Assembly: GCF_008274785.1 (NCBI RefSeq)
Contig: NZ_VTPU01000008.1
Coordinates: 145,999-209,998, forward strand
Direction: 5' to 3'
DNA length: 64,000 nt
Origin: Halomonas eurihalina
GTDB taxonomy: Bacteria > Pseudomonadota > Gammaproteobacteria > Pseudomonadales > Halomonadaceae
Position 1 is the first letter of the stretch. Every line of letters begins with the position of its first letter. Below the pieces are notes generated by a model that saw only the letters and a list, made by a program, of their open reading frames with translations, had not been told where the DNA came from and made no database searches. The position numbers and the translations under genes are program-made. Shown here piece after piece: positions 28,536 through 44,231 of the stretch.

Positions 28536-29249
28536 TCAGCGCAGGTGCCGGCCGCCATCCACCGGCAGCGTCGTTCCTGTCACATAACGATTGTCGAGCA
28601 GGTAACGCAGGCTTTCGTAGATCACCCCGGGGCCGGGTATCGTAGCCAGCGCCGACTTGGCCCTGGCCTTCTCGGCGTAGGCCTCGTCGTCGTTCTCACC
28701 GAGCATGATCATGGCCGGTGCGATGGTGTTGACCTGGATGGCGGGTGCGTAACGGGCGGCGAAGGACAACGTCAGATTCTCCAGGCCCGCCTTGGAGGCC
28801 GCATAGGCAATATGCTTGCGCGAGCCTCGGCTCGCCACGTAGTCGGTCATGTGCACGATGTCACGCAATGGCTCGCCACAAGCCTCAAGCAACTCACGCG
28901 CCTCGAGGTTGATCATGTAGGGCGCCAGCATGTGCACCCGGAACAGGTGCTCGAAGTTGTCAGCGGCCTCGTCACCCTCGGCGTCGGGCAGCCAGTCGCT
29001 GGCATTGTGGACGATGGCCCGCAGCGACGGAGTGGTTTCCCGCAACCGCGCAATGAAATCGCGAATGCCCGCCTGGTCACCGAAATCGGCTTGCAGGGTG
29101 ACGATGCCGCGTGCCCGCAACCCCTCCAACGCCGGGCGTTCGCGACGATAGCTGATGATCACCGGGTGTCCGTCGTCACACAATCGCTCGGCACAATGCC
29201 GACCAAGACGCTGCGCGCCCCCGGTGATCAGGATCGGCGATGCACTCAT
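28536..29249 (-). CDS. folM: FolM-type dihydromonapterin/dihydrofolate reductase (SDR)
   Basis: 237 aa short-chain dehydrogenase: PILITGGAQRLGRHCAERL (nucleotide site, residues 5-23), VHNASDW, the Tyr-x3-Lys of IAYAASKAGLENL, and the C-terminal VDGGRHLR. The N-terminal GAQRLGR (TGxxRRxG replaced) fits FolM/pteridine reductases, which act on dihydromonapterin and dihydrofolate. The start overlaps the fre stop by ATGA, giving the unit ubiD-fre-folM. Confidence 0.88.
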   Translation of the reverse strand: MSASPILITGGAQRLGRHCAERLCDDGHPVIISYRRERPALEGLRARGIVTLQADFGDQAGIRDFIARLRETTPSLRAIVHNASDWLPDAEGDEAADNFEHLFRVHMLAPYMINLEARELLEACGEPLRDIVHMTDYVASRGSRKHIAYAASKAGLENLTLSFAARYAPAIQVNTIAPAMIMLGENDDEAYAEKARAKSALATIPGPGVIYESLRYLLDNRYVTGTTLPVDGGRHLR

Positions 29250-30025
29250 GCCTGCCTCTCCCTGACCAGGCTCCCCACGGTCGGCACCAACGGCTCACGG
29301 GGCGCATAGGCGAAGACATCGGAGAACACCCGCGACGGCACCAGTCCAAGCGAGGCCAGGACATCGACACAGGCATAGACCATGCCCGGCGAACCGGACA
29401 GATAGACATCATGGGCGGAGACATCGGAGAGCTGCTCGGCTAGCACCTCGTCCACGCGCCCATGATGGCCGCTCACCCGCTCGGCGTCGAAACCCTCCTC
29501 CACGCCGGCTTCGCTGACACCGTGGAAGTGGACATTGGGGTGCTGCTCGGCCCACTCGCGGGGCAAGCGTTCCAGATAGAGGTCGCGCCGCTCCTTGGCG
29601 GCCCACCATAGATCAATATGACGCTCGGGGTCATCGGCCAGGGCCGATTCCACAAGGGCCTTCATCTGCGCGAAGCCAGTACCGGCGGCAACCAGCAGCA
29701 GCGGGCGCTGGCTGCCGGGATCGAGGATGCAATCGCCACCGGGCAGGCGTAGCGTCAATTGCTGAGCCTCCACCAGCAGTTCACGCAGCTTGGCGGAGTT
29801 GCTGCGCTCCGGCCAATGCTGGATATGCAGCTCGATGCGACCATCTCCGCCATGCGCATTGGCAATGGAGAAAGGCACCCACTCGCCGTCGCCGATGTTG
29901 AGTTCGAGATACTGCCCGGCCGCGTGGGCCACGGCCTCGGCGCGCCCTTCCAGATAAACGCGGAAGACGTCGGGTGTGAGGTCTTCGACCTCGATCACCC
30001 GGCAGATCAGGGTCCTGGCTGTCAT
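29246..30025 (-). CDS. fre: NAD(P)H-flavin reductase Fre
   Basis: Reduces free flavins with NAD(P)H. 259 aa from the ATG at 30025 ([16 protein letters not shown]). The N-terminal FAD-binding-type barrel contains [21 protein letters not shown] (about residues 38-58) and the NAD domain has [17 protein letters not shown] and YLSGSPGMV. Next to ubiD, as in E. coli; reduced FMN from Fre-type enzymes feeds prenyl-FMN synthesis for UbiD, a plausible link. Overlaps ubiD by ATGA. Confidence 0.93.
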   Translation of the reverse strand: MTARTLICRVIEVEDLTPDVFRVYLEGRAEAVAHAAGQYLELNIGDGEWVPFSIANAHGGDGRIELHIQHWPERSNSAKLRELLVEAQQLTLRLPGGDCILDPGSQRPLLLVAAGTGFAQMKALVESALADDPERHIDLWWAAKERRDLYLERLPREWAEQHPNVHFHGVSEAGVEEGFDAERVSGHHGRVDEVLAEQLSDVSAHDVYLSGSPGMVYACVDVLASLGLVPSRVFSDVFAYAPREPLVPTVGSLVRERQA

Positions 30026-31515
30026 GCATGCCTCTTGTCGGTGTCGGAAAGTTCGATGCCAAATTCTGCCCAGCGCTCGCTGACCCTGGTCTTCACGGTC
30101 TCGTCCATGACGATGGGCCTGCCCCACTCGCGCTCGGTCTCGCCTGGCCACTTGTTGGTGGCGTCCAACCCCATCTTGGAGCCGAGACCCGCGACCGGGG
30201 AGGCGAAATCCAGATAGTCGATCGGCGTATTCTCGACCATCACGGTGTCTCGGGCCGGATCCATGCGCGTGGTGATGGCCCAGATGACATCCTTCCAGTC
30301 CCGGGCGTTCACATCATCATCGAGCACCACCACGAACTTGGTGTACATGAACTGGCGCAGAAAGCTCCACACGCCCATCATCACCCGCTTGGCATGGCCC
30401 GGGTAGCGCTTCTTCATGGTCACCACCGCCATGCGGTAGGAACACCCCTCGGGCGGCAGATAGAAGTCGACGATCTCCGGAAACTGCTTGCGCAGGATGG
30501 GCACGAACACTTCATTGAGCGCCAGCCCAAGCACCGCCGGCTCGTCGGGGGGGCGTCCGGTATAGGTAGAGTGGTAGATCGCCCCCTTGCGCATGGTCAT
30601 GCGCGTCACGGTAAAGACCGGAAACTCCTCTACCTCGTTGTAGTAGCCGGTATGGTCACCGTAGGGGCCTTCCGGCGCCGTGTCGCCGGGATGGATGACG
30701 CCCTCGAGGATGATCTCCGCCGAGGCGGGCACCTCAAGCTCGGAATGGCCGCACTTGACCAGCTCGGTGCGCGAACCACGCAACAGGCCGGCAAAGGCAT
30801 ACTCGGACAGGGTATCGGGCACCGGCGTCACGGCGCCGAGGATGGTCGCCGGGTCGGCGCCCAGCGCCACCGCTACCGGAAAAGGCTCGCCGGGATGCGC
30901 CTCGCACCACTCCTGATAGTCCAGCGCGCCGCCCCGGTGGGACAGCCAGCGCATGATCAGGCGGTTGCGCGAGAGCTTCTGCTGGCGATAGATACCCAGA
31001 TTCTGGCGGGACTTGTGCGGCCCTCGGGTTACCACCAGGGGCCAGGTGATCAGCGGTGCGGCATCGCCTGGCCAGCAATGCTGGATGGGCAGACGATCGA
31101 GATCGACCTCGTCGCCTTCATAGACCAGCTCCTGCACCGGTGCCTTGCGTACCGTCTTGGGCCCCATGCGCATGACCTGCTTGAAGACCGGCAACTTGTC
31201 CAGCGCATCGCGAAAGCCCTTGGGCGGCTCGGGCTCCTTGAGGAAGGCCAGCAACTCGCCCACCTCGCCAAGCGCTGCCACCGACTCCTGCCCCATACCC
31301 ATGGCCACTCGCTTCGGCGTGCCGAACAGGTTGCCGAGCAGCGGCATGTCGTGCCCCTTGACGTTCTCGAACAGCAGCGCCGGCCCGCCGGCCCGCAGGG
31401 TGCGGTCGCAGATCTCGGTGATCTCGAGATAGGGATCCACCTCGGCGGTCACGCGTTGCAGTTCGCCCTGCTGCTCCAGCGCCGCGATAAATTCGCGCAG
31501 GTCCTTGTACTTCAT
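30022..31515 (-). CDS. ubiD: 3-octaprenyl-4-hydroxybenzoate decarboxylase UbiD
   Basis: Prenyl-FMN-dependent decarboxylation in ubiquinone synthesis. 497 aa from the ATG of [10 protein letters not shown], exactly the E. coli length; the frame is open further upstream through the rho terminator but without homology. Recognised by [14 protein letters not shown], the NLGIYRQQ segment and the C-terminal [27 protein letters not shown] lies upstream. Heads ubiD-fre-folM. Confidence 0.97.
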   Translation of the reverse strand: MKYKDLREFIAALEQQGELQRVTAEVDPYLEITEICDRTLRAGGPALLFENVKGHDMPLLGNLFGTPKRVAMGMGQESVAALGEVGELLAFLKEPEPPKGFRDALDKLPVFKQVMRMGPKTVRKAPVQELVYEGDEVDLDRLPIQHCWPGDAAPLITWPLVVTRGPHKSRQNLGIYRQQKLSRNRLIMRWLSHRGGALDYQEWCEAHPGEPFPVAVALGADPATILGAVTPVPDTLSEYAFAGLLRGSRTELVKCGHSELEVPASAEIILEGVIHPGDTAPEGPYGDHTGYYNEVEEFPVFTVTRMTMRKGAIYHSTYTGRPPDEPAVLGLALNEVFVPILRKQFPEIVDFYLPPEGCSYRMAVVTMKKRYPGHAKRVMMGVWSFLRQFMYTKFVVVLDDDVNARDWKDVIWAITTRMDPARDTVMVENTPIDYLDFASPVAGLGSKMGLDATNKWPGETEREWGRPIVMDETVKTRVSERWAEFGIELSDTDKRHA

Positions 31516-31540
31516 GCGGCCTTCCCGTTTCCTGAACGAC

Positions 31541-31575
31541 AAAAAGCAAGAGGGGCAGCATATCATGCCGCCCCT
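31541..31575 (-). terminator. Intrinsic terminator of rho
   Basis: On the minus strand an 11-bp stem with one mismatch (AGGGGCGGCAT with ATGCTGCCCCT), then CTTGC and five T residues. It is about 90 bp after the rho stop and 26 bp before ubiD. Confidence 0.88.
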
Positions 31576-31666
31576 CCTTACTTCGCCCGGCCTTGCCAGT
31601 TCCAGGCTAGCGCTGCTCGCCAGACAAGGCTTTCAACGCCGTATCGTCGAGCGCAGCAGGCCAGAA

Positions 31667-32926
<1,260 letters not shown>

Positions 32927-33361
32927 CGGTGTGTTCAGACGTTGCTCTTGAAAGCCGGGCGATATGCGCCGTGATGGACAGGAGGCGAGACGGAAACGCC
33001 ATCTTGGATGCGTTCAGAGCCCGGACAGGCTGCTCTCGTTGCGTGAATCCTATGCCCATGAATGGACAACCACCGAATATGGGGATGTCTACCATGAACG
33101 TATATCGAGGGAGCAGGTTAGTTTCGCCTGAATCAGCGCTTCTGGGCCAAAGGCCAGAATCATGAGCTGATGTAGTGGGCTATCTGACGACTTGAAGTTT
33201 GACCGCGGCGCTGTCGCCGTTGAGCGGTCGGAAAGCATTCGGAACAGGCGAACGCCTCGATACTAGTCAACACCGCGACGAAACGCAAGCCCCTGCGCCT
33301 GGCGATTGACAAGCCCCCGGGGGACCCGCAACCTTTGGCCAGTCATCATGAAGGACCCGCC
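32927..33361. other. 435-bp spacer between divergent rho and ppx, no gene seen
   Basis: No frame here shows a recognisable protein or a good ribosome binding site. Notable contents are GGCG-ctgt-CGCC at about 33207-33218 and a relatively AT-rich stretch near 33075-33120. It must hold the rho and ppx promoters, but no convincing box pair was found. Pseudomonas carries trxA in this place. Confidence 0.6.
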
Positions 33362-34900
33362 ATGACAGCGCTCAAGGACAGCCCGGACACCGCTCCCGGA
33401 GATACAGCCATCGCCATGCCGGACGAGCCGCGACGTCTGGCCGCCATCGACCTCGGCTCCAACAGTTTTCACCTGTTGGTGGCCAACTACCAGCATGACC
33501 GGTTGCAGGTGGTTGCCCGCCAGGGAGAAAAGGTCCAGTTGGCCGATGGCATCGACGATGATGGCCGGCTCGACGAAGCCTCCATGACCCGTGCCCTCGA
33601 TTGCCTGGCACGCTTCGCTCCCTTTCTTGAAGGCATCACGCCGCACAACCTGCGCGTGGTCGGCACCAACGCCCTGCGCAGCGCCGACAATAGTCAGGAT
33701 TTCATCGAACGGGCCGAAGCCCTGCTGGATACCCGTATCGAGATCATCGCCGGTCGCGAGGAGGCGCGCCTCATCTATCTCGGTGCGGCACATGCCCTGG
33801 CCGAGGACGGGCGCCGCCTGATCATCGATATCGGAGGAGGATCCACCGAGTTCATCATCGGCGAGCATTTCGAGCCGCAGGCCCTGGAAAGCCTCAGCAT
33901 GGGGTGCGTGACCTTCACCCAGCGCTTCTTCAACAACGGCGAACTCAGCGAGAAACGCATGCGTCGCGCCGAACTCGCCGCGCTTTCCGAACTCGCCAGC
34001 ATCCGCCGCCCTTACCAGAAAGTCGGTTGGCGGGACCCGGTGGGCTCCAGCGGCACCATCAAGGCCGCCGCCAGCGTGATCGCCGCCACCGCCAAGTCGC
34101 CCGACGGCGTGATCACCCGACAGGGCCTGCTCGACCTGCGCAAGCGATTGATCAAAACCAAGCGCCTGGACAAGGTATCCCTGAGTGGACTCAAGCCCGA
34201 CCGTGCTCGTGTCTTTCCCGCCGGGGTAGCGATTCTCGTCGCCATCTTCGAGGCCTTCGATCTGGAAGAAATGCGCTACGCCGATGGCGCCCTGCGCGAG
34301 GGCGTGCTCTACGACCTCGTCGGGCGCAACAGTCCGGAAGATCCACGCTTCAAGACCCTGGAGGCCCTGCGGCAGCGCTACGACGTCGACATTCGGCAGG
34401 CCGACAACGTCGCCACCACGGCGCTGGGACTACTGGAACAGGTACGCGATGCCTGGCAACTGAACGACGACCAGGCACACTTCCTGGAATGGGCGAGTTG
34501 GCTGCATGAGATCGGCCTGGCCATCTCGCATAGCCAGTTCCACCGCCATGGTGCCTACCTGCTGGAATATTCCGACCTCTCGGGATTTTCGCGTCCCGAG
34601 CAGCGCCTGCTGGCGTTTCTCGTTCGCGCCCACCGGCGCAAGTTCCCGGTCAAGGAGTGGCAGGCCTTGCCTGCGTCCGAGCAGGTCTCCCATGGGCGCC
34701 TGGCCCGCCTGCTGCGCCTGGCGGTACTGCTCAACCACTCGCGCCCCGAACAGCCGCCCGCCCTGCCCGAGCTGCGCGCCTCGGGCGAAGCGCTGGAACT
34801 CCACTGCGACGAGAGCGACGACCCCAACCTGCTGCTGGCCGATCTCGAGCAGGAAATTGCCTACCAGCAAGCCGCCGGCCTGGAACTGACGTTGCGCTGA
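33362..34900 (+). CDS. ppx: Exopolyphosphatase
   Basis: Releases phosphate from polyphosphate ends; may also act on pppGpp like the related GppA. 512 aa from the ATG at 33362 (AAGGA 8 nt upstream); E. coli Ppx is 513. ASKHA-fold motifs LAAIDLGSNSFHLLVA (about residues 22-37) and LIIDIGGGSTEFIIGE (about 151-166), then a C-terminal HD-type helical domain (HEIGLAISHSQFHRH). The stop is 2 bp from the convergent tilS stop, leaving no terminator space. Confidence 0.95.
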   Translation: MTALKDSPDTAPGDTAIAMPDEPRRLAAIDLGSNSFHLLVANYQHDRLQVVARQGEKVQLADGIDDDGRLDEASMTRALDCLARFAPFLEGITPHNLRVVGTNALRSADNSQDFIERAEALLDTRIEIIAGREEARLIYLGAAHALAEDGRRLIIDIGGGSTEFIIGEHFEPQALESLSMGCVTFTQRFFNNGELSEKRMRRAELAALSELASIRRPYQKVGWRDPVGSSGTIKAAASVIAATAKSPDGVITRQGLLDLRKRLIKTKRLDKVSLSGLKPDRARVFPAGVAILVAIFEAFDLEEMRYADGALREGVLYDLVGRNSPEDPRFKTLEALRQRYDVDIRQADNVATTALGLLEQVRDAWQLNDDQAHFLEWASWLHEIGLAISHSQFHRHGAYLLEYSDLSGFSRPEQRLLAFLVRAHRRKFPVKEWQALPASEQVSHGRLARLLRLAVLLNHSRPEQPPALPELRASGEALELHCDESDDPNLLLADLEQEIAYQQAAGLELTLR

Positions 34901-34902
34901 AT

Positions 34903-36183
34903 TCAGGGTGCTCGCCAGCCCTCGGCGAGCGCCAGCCACCCTTCCGGGCCTCCCAGCGCCACCACACTCTCGCCATGCCAGGCCACCCATGCCCGGTCAC
35001 GCTGCCAGGGCGGCACGTCCAGTTCCTGCAGCAGACGCTTGAGATCGCGTCGGCCACGCCCCGACAATCGCAAGCGCTCGCCTCCGAGACGCGGCGCCAG
35101 CATCAGGCTCGCGGGCGAGCCGCCCTCGCGCACGAGATTCATGTGGAACTCCCCCAATGGCGTCACCAGCGGCGACCGACCATCCCACTCGGCCCGCCAG
35201 GCAAGCGGCAGCGGCACGGGCGGCGCCATCAGGTACAGCGCCTTGCGCCAGACCCGTGCCTCGGCGCCCTTCCAGACGATCCGAACCTCGGCATCGCGTC
35301 GCGCCTCGAGCTGATCGAGCAGACTGTCCAGCCGCCTGGCCGGTGGCAACGACAACCCCAAGCGGCTCGAGCAATGCCGAATCAGCAGGCGACGACGCGC
35401 CGTCGAAAGCATCATCAGGTGCTCGATGGCCAGGCGACCGGGATCGCCTCCCAGCCTTTCCAGATCCTCGGCAGCGAACTCGTCGAGCAGACCGTCGGCC
35501 TCGCCAGCCAGCTCAGCACTGCGCGCCAACGCTGCCCCGGCCTCGGGCCAGCGCTCCCGTAAAGCCGGCATGACACGATGACGCAAGAAGTTGCGATCCT
35601 GAATCATCTCGGCGTTACTCGGATCCTCGGCCCAGCCGAGCCCCCGGCGTGCCGCTTCGGCTTCCAGGGCCGCACGGGACACACCGAGCCAAGGGCGTAC
35701 CAGCCGGAACCCGGCCTGCTGGCGTTCGATGGGCATGGCGGCTACCCCCCGCGGACCGGCGCCACGCAGCGCCGCCAGCAGGAAGGTCTCGGCCTGATCG
35801 TCGCGATGCTGGGCCAGCCACAGAGTATCGCCCGCCTCCAGGCAGCGCTGAAAGGCCGCATAGCGGGCGCGCCGCGCCGCGCCTTCCAGACCTTCTCCAC
35901 CGGACACATCGACATCGACCCGCTCGACCCACAGCGGCGCCCCAAGGCGCTCGCAAAGCTCGTGGCAATGGCGCTCAAAATCGTCGGCGGCGGCCTGCAG
36001 GCCATGATGAACGTGCAAGGCACGCAGCGGCCGCGGATGGCGTCGACTCGCCTCCACCGCCAGCGTCAACAGAAGGGAAGAATCGAGCCCGCCGGACAGC
36101 GCCACCCAGACCGCACGCCCCGGCGGCGTCGCCGCCAGGGCCTCATCGAGCAAGGTTTGCAGGGAGGAGGACTCGAGACTCAT
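34903..36183 (-). CDS. tilS: tRNA(Ile)-lysidine synthetase
   Basis: Converts C34 of the tRNA-Ile CAU anticodon to lysidine, changing its identity. 426 aa. The PP-loop VALSGGLDSSLLL (about residues 26-38) binds ATP, and the N-terminal ATPase domain includes LHVHHGLQ and WAEDPSNAEMIQDRNFLRH. Middle and C-terminal domains follow. Downstream of accA with a 190-bp spacer. Confidence 0.95.
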   Translation of the reverse strand: MSLESSSLQTLLDEALAATPPGRAVWVALSGGLDSSLLLTLAVEASRRHPRPLRALHVHHGLQAAADDFERHCHELCERLGAPLWVERVDVDVSGGEGLEGAARRARYAAFQRCLEAGDTLWLAQHRDDQAETFLLAALRGAGPRGVAAMPIERQQAGFRLVRPWLGVSRAALEAEAARRGLGWAEDPSNAEMIQDRNFLRHRVMPALRERWPEAGAALARSAELAGEADGLLDEFAAEDLERLGGDPGRLAIEHLMMLSTARRRLLIRHCSSRLGLSLPPARRLDSLLDQLEARRDAEVRIVWKGAEARVWRKALYLMAPPVPLPLAWRAEWDGRSPLVTPLGEFHMNLVREGGSPASLMLAPRLGGERLRLSGRGRRDLKRLLQELDVPPWQRDRAWVAWHGESVVALGGPEGWLALAEGWRAP

Positions 36184-36376
36184 GGGCAGGGATACCGCTC
36201 GGGCTCTCTGATGGAGACGTCATCGCTGTTCCAGCCAACACATTTCCCACATCCCTGAGGGCCACAAGGCAAAAACCGGCGAGAAAGCGGCGTTTACATG
36301 TGGGTAAAGGAACATTTCGATCGGGCTGGCGCACCCGCCGATTTTTAACGCCGGACGGCCGAGCGCAGAAAGGGCT

Positions 36377-37330
36377 TTACACCGGGGCGCCGTAGGACAT
36401 CAAGCGCTCATACCGCCGCTCCAGCAGCGCATCGGTCTCCATGGCCTCGAGGCGATCCAGGCTCTCCAGCAGGGCCGTCTTGATCCGCTCGGCGGTGACC
36501 GATGGCTGGCGATGAGCGCCGCCCAGGGGCTCGGGAATCAGCGTATCGACGAAACCCAGCTCCTTGAGACGCTCGGCGGTTATCCCCATGGCCTGAGCCG
36601 CCTCGGAGGCCTTGTCGGCACTCTTCCACAGGATGGAGGCGCAACCCTCGGGCGAGATCACCGAGTAGGTGGAATACTGCAGCATGGCCAGCTCGTCGCA
36701 GACACCGATGGCCAAGGCGCCGCCGGACCCCCCCTCACCCACCACGGTGGAAATGATCGGCGTCTTGAGGCGCGACATCACACCCAGGTTATAGGCGATG
36801 GCTTCACTCTGCCCGCGCTCCTCGGCATCAATGCCGGGATAGGCGCCCGGAGTGTCGATGAAGGTCAGTACCGGCATGCGAAAGCGTTCGGCCATTTCCA
36901 TCAGCCGGCATGCCTTGCGGTAGCCCTCTGGGCGCGGCATACCGAAGTTGCGGCGCACCTTCTCGTGCACGTCGCGGCCCTTCTGGTGGCCGATGATCAT
37001 GACTGGCTTGTCGTCCAGACGCGCCACGCCGCCGACGATGGCGGCGTCGTCGGCGAAGCGACGATCACCGTGGAGCTCGTCGAAGTCGGTGAAGACGTGT
37101 TCCAGGTAATCCAGCGTATAGGGGCGCTGCGGATGCCGAGACACCTGAGAGACCTGCCAGGCGCTCAGGTCCTTGAAGATCGACTCGGTGAGCTTGCGAC
37201 TCTTCTCTTCGAGCCGGCCGATCTCGTCACTCAGACTGACCTTGCTGTCGTTGCCGACCATGCGCAGTTCTTCGATCTTGGCCTGGAGCTCGGCGATGGG
37301 CTGTTCGAAATCTAGGTAGTTCGGATTCAT
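36377..37330 (-). CDS. accA: Acetyl-CoA carboxylase carboxyltransferase subunit alpha
   Basis: Transfers the carboxyl group from biotin to acetyl-CoA together with AccD. 317 aa; E. coli AccA is 319. Starts [22 protein letters not shown] with the N-terminal helices; core segments [28 protein letters not shown] and [19 protein letters not shown] identify the family, and [13 protein letters not shown] forms the oxyanion region. Gene order dnaE-accA is conserved in gammaproteobacteria. Confidence 0.97.
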   Translation of the reverse strand: MNPNYLDFEQPIAELQAKIEELRMVGNDSKVSLSDEIGRLEEKSRKLTESIFKDLSAWQVSQVSRHPQRPYTLDYLEHVFTDFDELHGDRRFADDAAIVGGVARLDDKPVMIIGHQKGRDVHEKVRRNFGMPRPEGYRKACRLMEMAERFRMPVLTFIDTPGAYPGIDAEERGQSEAIAYNLGVMSRLKTPIISTVVGEGGSGGALAIGVCDELAMLQYSTYSVISPEGCASILWKSADKASEAAQAMGITAERLKELGFVDTLIPEPLGGAHRQPSVTAERIKTALLESLDRLEAMETDALLERRYERLMSYGAPV

Positions 37331-37419
37331 GGATTAGCCTTGTCTCATCGGCCGCGGAGTGACCGGGAAAAAATCGTCGAATGCCGGGCATTATCGCACC
37401 CTGACAATCCCACGCAAGA

Positions 37420-37447
37420 CGGGCCCCGTACACGATACACAGGCCCG
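37420..37447 (-). terminator. Possible terminator between dnaE and accA
   Basis: GCGGGCC-type arm with GGCCCGT on the minus strand: 6-7 bp stem, 16-nt loop, followed by CTTGCG rather than a T-run. Weak; dnaE and accA may still be cotranscribed. Confidence 0.33.
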
Positions 37448-37463
37448 CATGCCCACCGCCTGA

Positions 37464-40970
<3,507 letters not shown>

Positions 40971-41094
40971 GGTGAACTCGGGGCTTGGCAGTGAATGGAG
41001 AACAAGGAAACGAAACGATAGCGCCCGCGAACTGGCAACAGGGCGTGTCACTCTCTGCAACCGTTATTCCCTGCCTTGGGATCGCACAGTCGCG

Positions 41095-41706
41095 TCAGAG
41101 TAACGTCAGCTGGCGTTTCACTGGGCCAAAGGAACGCCGGTGCTCGGGCAGAGGCCCCAGGCGCTCCAGGGCAGCCAAGTGTTCGCGGGTCGGGTAGCCC
41201 TTGTGACGGGCGAAGCCATAGTCGGGATGGCGGGTATCCAGGGTCTGCATGCCGGCGTCCCGGGCTACCTTGGCCAGGATCGAGGCGGCGGCAATCGCCG
41301 CGTGGCGAGCATCGCCCTTGACCACCGACTGCCCCGGCACATGATGCCCGGGCAGTCGATTACCGTCCACCAGCAGATACTCGGCGGCGGGATTCAAGGC
41401 ATCGATAGCGCGCCGCATGGCCAGGTGCGTAGCGTGATAGATATTCAGCGTATCGATTTCATCGGCCGATGCCTCGGCCACCGACCAGGCCAGCGCCCGC
41501 TCGCGAATTTCGACATCGAGCGCTTCGCGTCGTTTGGCGGACAGCTTCTTGGAATCGGTGAGCCCGTCGATGGGGTCGCGCGAGTCGAGAATCACTGCCG
41601 CCGCCACCACCGGACCCACCAGAGGGCCGCGACCGACTTCGTCGACACCGGCCAGCCGCTCGCCATGATACTCGATGACCAGTGGCGGAAATGACTTGGC
41701 GTTCAT
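41095..41706 (-). CDS. rnhB: Ribonuclease HII
   Basis: Removes ribonucleotides embedded in DNA. 203 aa; the catalytic [17 protein letters not shown] motif is at residues 22-38, with further acidic residues in [11 protein letters not shown] and the lysine-rich region [22 protein letters not shown] overlap with the lpxB stop. The order lpxB-rnhB-dnaE is standard in gammaproteobacteria. Confidence 0.96.
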   Translation of the reverse strand: MNAKSFPPLVIEYHGERLAGVDEVGRGPLVGPVVAAAVILDSRDPIDGLTDSKKLSAKRREALDVEIRERALAWSVAEASADEIDTLNIYHATHLAMRRAIDALNPAAEYLLVDGNRLPGHHVPGQSVVKGDARHAAIAAASILAKVARDAGMQTLDTRHPDYGFARHKGYPTREHLAALERLGPLPEHRRSFGPVKRQLTLL

Positions 41707-42905
41707 GAGACGATCTCCTCGACACCATCACCTTCGGGCGATACCGAGGCCGGCAGCGCGCGCCCTTCCACCAGCGCTTCGATGGCGTCGCAGGCACGCC
41801 GACTGGCGTCCCGGCGCAGTTCGGCGTGCATGGCGGCGAAGCGTTTCTCCAGGGCCTTGCGCGTCTCGTCATCATCGAGAAACGCTGCCAGCCGAGCGGC
41901 GATGGCATCGGCGCTGGCCGCCTCCTGGATCAGTTCGGGAACCAAGCTTTCACGAGCGATCAGATTGGGCAGCGAGATCCATTCGGTCTTGACCAGGCGC
42001 TTGGCCAGGAAGTGCGTCATGGGTGCCATGCGATAGGCCACCAGCATGGCGCGATGACAGAGCATCGCCTCCAGCGCCGCGGTTCCCGAGGTCAAGAGCA
42101 CCAGGTCGCTGGCCACCATGGCGTCGCGCGAGCGCCCATCGACCAGCGTCACGCGACCGCGCAGGGCCTCGCGCTCGGCCAGTAGGGCTTCCAGCTCTTC
42201 TCGACGAGCCGGCGTGGCAGCGGGAATGACGACATTCAGCTCCAGGCGCTCGGCGCACAACCGTTCGGCAGCCTCCAGGAAGGTTGCTCCCAGGAAGCGC
42301 ACCTCATTGGAGCGCGACCCCGGCAGCACGGCCAGCATGGTGCCCTGAGCCGGAAGCCCCAGCGACTCGCGAGCGGCGAGCCGATCATTGGTCAGCGGCA
42401 TTTCGTCGGCCAGGGGATGCCCGACATAGGCCACCGGCACCCGGTGGCGGGCATAGAAGGCGGCCTCGAAGGGCAGGAAGGTCAGCATGGCGTCCACGGC
42501 ACGCGCGATGCCCTTGACCCGCCCCTGGCGCCAAGCCCAGACGGAGGGGCTGACATAATGCGCGGTGGTCAGGCCGGCGTCCCGCAGTTGCCGCTCCAGC
42601 CCCAGATTGAAGTCGGGCGCATCGATGCCGATCATGATGTCCGGCTGCCAGTCGAGGGCGTCCCGGCGGAGGGCGCGACGGACGCCCACGAGCCTGGGCA
42701 GGTGCTTGAGCACCTCGACCAGCCCCATCACGGATAGTGTCTCCAGTGGGAAGCGGCTGTCGACGCCCTCGGCAATCATGCGCGGCCCGCCGATGCCCCG
42801 GAATTCCACCTCGGGATGGCGCGCCTTGAGCTCGCGCAGTAGCCCGGCCCCGAGAATGTCGCCGGAAAGTTCGCCGGCGACCACATAGATACGTTGCATG
42901 CCCAT
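41703..42905 (-). CDS. lpxB: Lipid-A-disaccharide synthase
   Basis: Joins UDP-diacylglucosamine and lipid X to the tetraacyl disaccharide at the inner membrane. 400 aa. Family blocks: [14 protein letters not shown] (about residues 11-24), [36 protein letters not shown] and LPGSRSNEV. The ATG at 42905 has GAGG at 7-nt spacing and is preferred to the ATG two codons downstream. 13-bp spacer from lpxA. Confidence 0.97.
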   Translation of the reverse strand: MGMQRIYVVAGELSGDILGAGLLRELKARHPEVEFRGIGGPRMIAEGVDSRFPLETLSVMGLVEVLKHLPRLVGVRRALRRDALDWQPDIMIGIDAPDFNLGLERQLRDAGLTTAHYVSPSVWAWRQGRVKGIARAVDAMLTFLPFEAAFYARHRVPVAYVGHPLADEMPLTNDRLAARESLGLPAQGTMLAVLPGSRSNEVRFLGATFLEAAERLCAERLELNVVIPAATPARREELEALLAEREALRGRVTLVDGRSRDAMVASDLVLLTSGTAALEAMLCHRAMLVAYRMAPMTHFLAKRLVKTEWISLPNLIARESLVPELIQEAASADAIAARLAAFLDDDETRKALEKRFAAMHAELRRDASRRACDAIEALVEGRALPASVSPEGDGVEEIVS

Positions 42906-42918
42906 GGCACCGCCTCGC

Positions 42919-43686
42919 TCAGCGAATGATGCCCCGGGACGACTCCTCGATGGAGGCCGCGAAGGTCTCGGTCTCCGGCAGGGAGTAGCGCGAGCGTATG
43001 GTACTCAGCGCCTGCTCGACGGTCAGCCCCTGGCGGTAGACCAGGCGATAGGCATCGCCCAGCGCCTTGAGCGCCTCGTTGCTGAAGCCACGGCGCCGCA
43101 ACCCTATCAAATTGAGCCCATGCACCTGGGCGGGGTTGCCATTGATCATCACATAGGCCGGGGTGTCCTTGGTGATGATCGAACCGCCTCCCGCCATGGC
43201 ATGCTCGCCGAAATGACAGAACTGGTGCACGGCCGACAGACCGCCGAGAATCGAGAAATCGCCCAACGTCACGTGGCCTGCCAGGGTCACCTGGTTGGCC
43301 AGGATGCAGTCGTCGCCGATCACGCAGTCATGGCCAATATGCGCATAGGCCATGAACAGGTTGCGTGAGCCGACGGTCGTCTCGGCTCGGTCCTGCATGG
43401 TGCCGCGATGCAGGGTCACGCCTTCGCGTACCACATTGTCATCGCCCATCACCAGGCGGGTCGGCTCTCCTGCATATTTCTTGTCCTGACAATCCTCGCC
43501 GACCGAGGCGAATTGAAAGATGCGCGTACGCTCACCGAGTCTTGCCGGGCCCTTGATCACAACATGGGGCCCGATGCGGGAACCGGCGCCGATCTCGACA
43601 TCCGGGCCGATCACCGTGAAGGGCCCGACCTCGACGTCATCGGCCAGGCACGCTCCGGGGTCGACGATGGCGGTGGGATGAATCAA
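42919..43686 (-). CDS. lpxA: UDP-N-acetylglucosamine acyltransferase
   Basis: First lipid A step, adding a 3-hydroxyacyl chain to UDP-GlcNAc. 255 aa left-handed beta helix of hexapeptide repeats starting [20 protein letters not shown]; catalytic His in [15 protein letters not shown] (about residue 120), and the C-terminal helical part [21 protein letters not shown] overlap with fabZ. Confidence 0.97.
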   Translation of the reverse strand: MIHPTAIVDPGACLADDVEVGPFTVIGPDVEIGAGSRIGPHVVIKGPARLGERTRIFQFASVGEDCQDKKYAGEPTRLVMGDDNVVREGVTLHRGTMQDRAETTVGSRNLFMAYAHIGHDCVIGDDCILANQVTLAGHVTLGDFSILGGLSAVHQFCHFGEHAMAGGGSIITKDTPAYVMINGNPAQVHGLNLIGLRRRGFSNEALKALGDAYRLVYRQGLTVEQALSTIRSRYSLPETETFAASIEESSRGIIR

Positions 43687-44126
43687 GCGACCTTCCTCTC
43701 GGCACAGATGATCTCGGCCTCGCAGGCCACGTCGCCGTCCACGGTGGCCTTGCAGGCAAACTTCCAGATACCCCGCTTCTCGCGCTCCACCAGCGCTTCC
43801 AGGCGCAGTTGGTCGCCGGGCATCACCGGGCGCTTGAAGCGGACATTGTCACTACCCACCAGATAATAGACATAACCATCGGCGGGCAGCTTGTTGACGG
43901 TCTTGAACCCAAGAATACCGCACGCCTGCGCCAATGCCTCGATCACCAGCACGCCCGGCATGATCGGATGATGGGGAAAGTGGCCGTTGAAGAACGGCTC
44001 ATTGATACTGACATTCTTGTAGGCAACGATGGATTCGCCGAGGGCAATTTCCGTCACCCTGTCCACCAGCAGAAAAGGGTAGCGGTGGGGCAGATATTCA
44101 CGAATTTCATTGATGTCCATTACCAT
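43683..44126 (-). CDS. fabZ: 3-hydroxyacyl-ACP dehydratase FabZ
   Basis: Dehydrates 3-hydroxyacyl-ACP in fatty acid elongation and competes with LpxA for substrate. 147 aa hot-dog fold with [13 protein letters not shown] and the catalytic His/Glu segment [24 protein letters not shown] lies 8 nt before the ATG at 44126; in-frame ATGs at 44144 and 44174 would add 6-16 residues and have poorer sites. Confidence 0.95.
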   Translation of the reverse strand: MVMDINEIREYLPHRYPFLLVDRVTEIALGESIVAYKNVSINEPFFNGHFPHHPIMPGVLVIEALAQACGILGFKTVNKLPADGYVYYLVGSDNVRFKRPVMPGDQLRLEALVEREKRGIWKFACKATVDGDVACEAEIICAERKVA

Positions 44127-44231
44127 CGTAGCAGCCTCTGACATGACAGATGGCCCGCCCCACGCGACGGGCATGACCGCCGGCTCCAGGCCGGCGGAGG
44201 GGCGAGGATTATACCGCCCTGCGATACGGCC

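Noticed and set aside
36184..36376. Possible small gene or terminator between tilS and accA
   Set aside because: A GGCG/CGCC hairpin followed by TTTTT exists on the plus strand (about 36331-36348), but no plus-strand gene ends here and no coding frame is convincing, so no feature was called.
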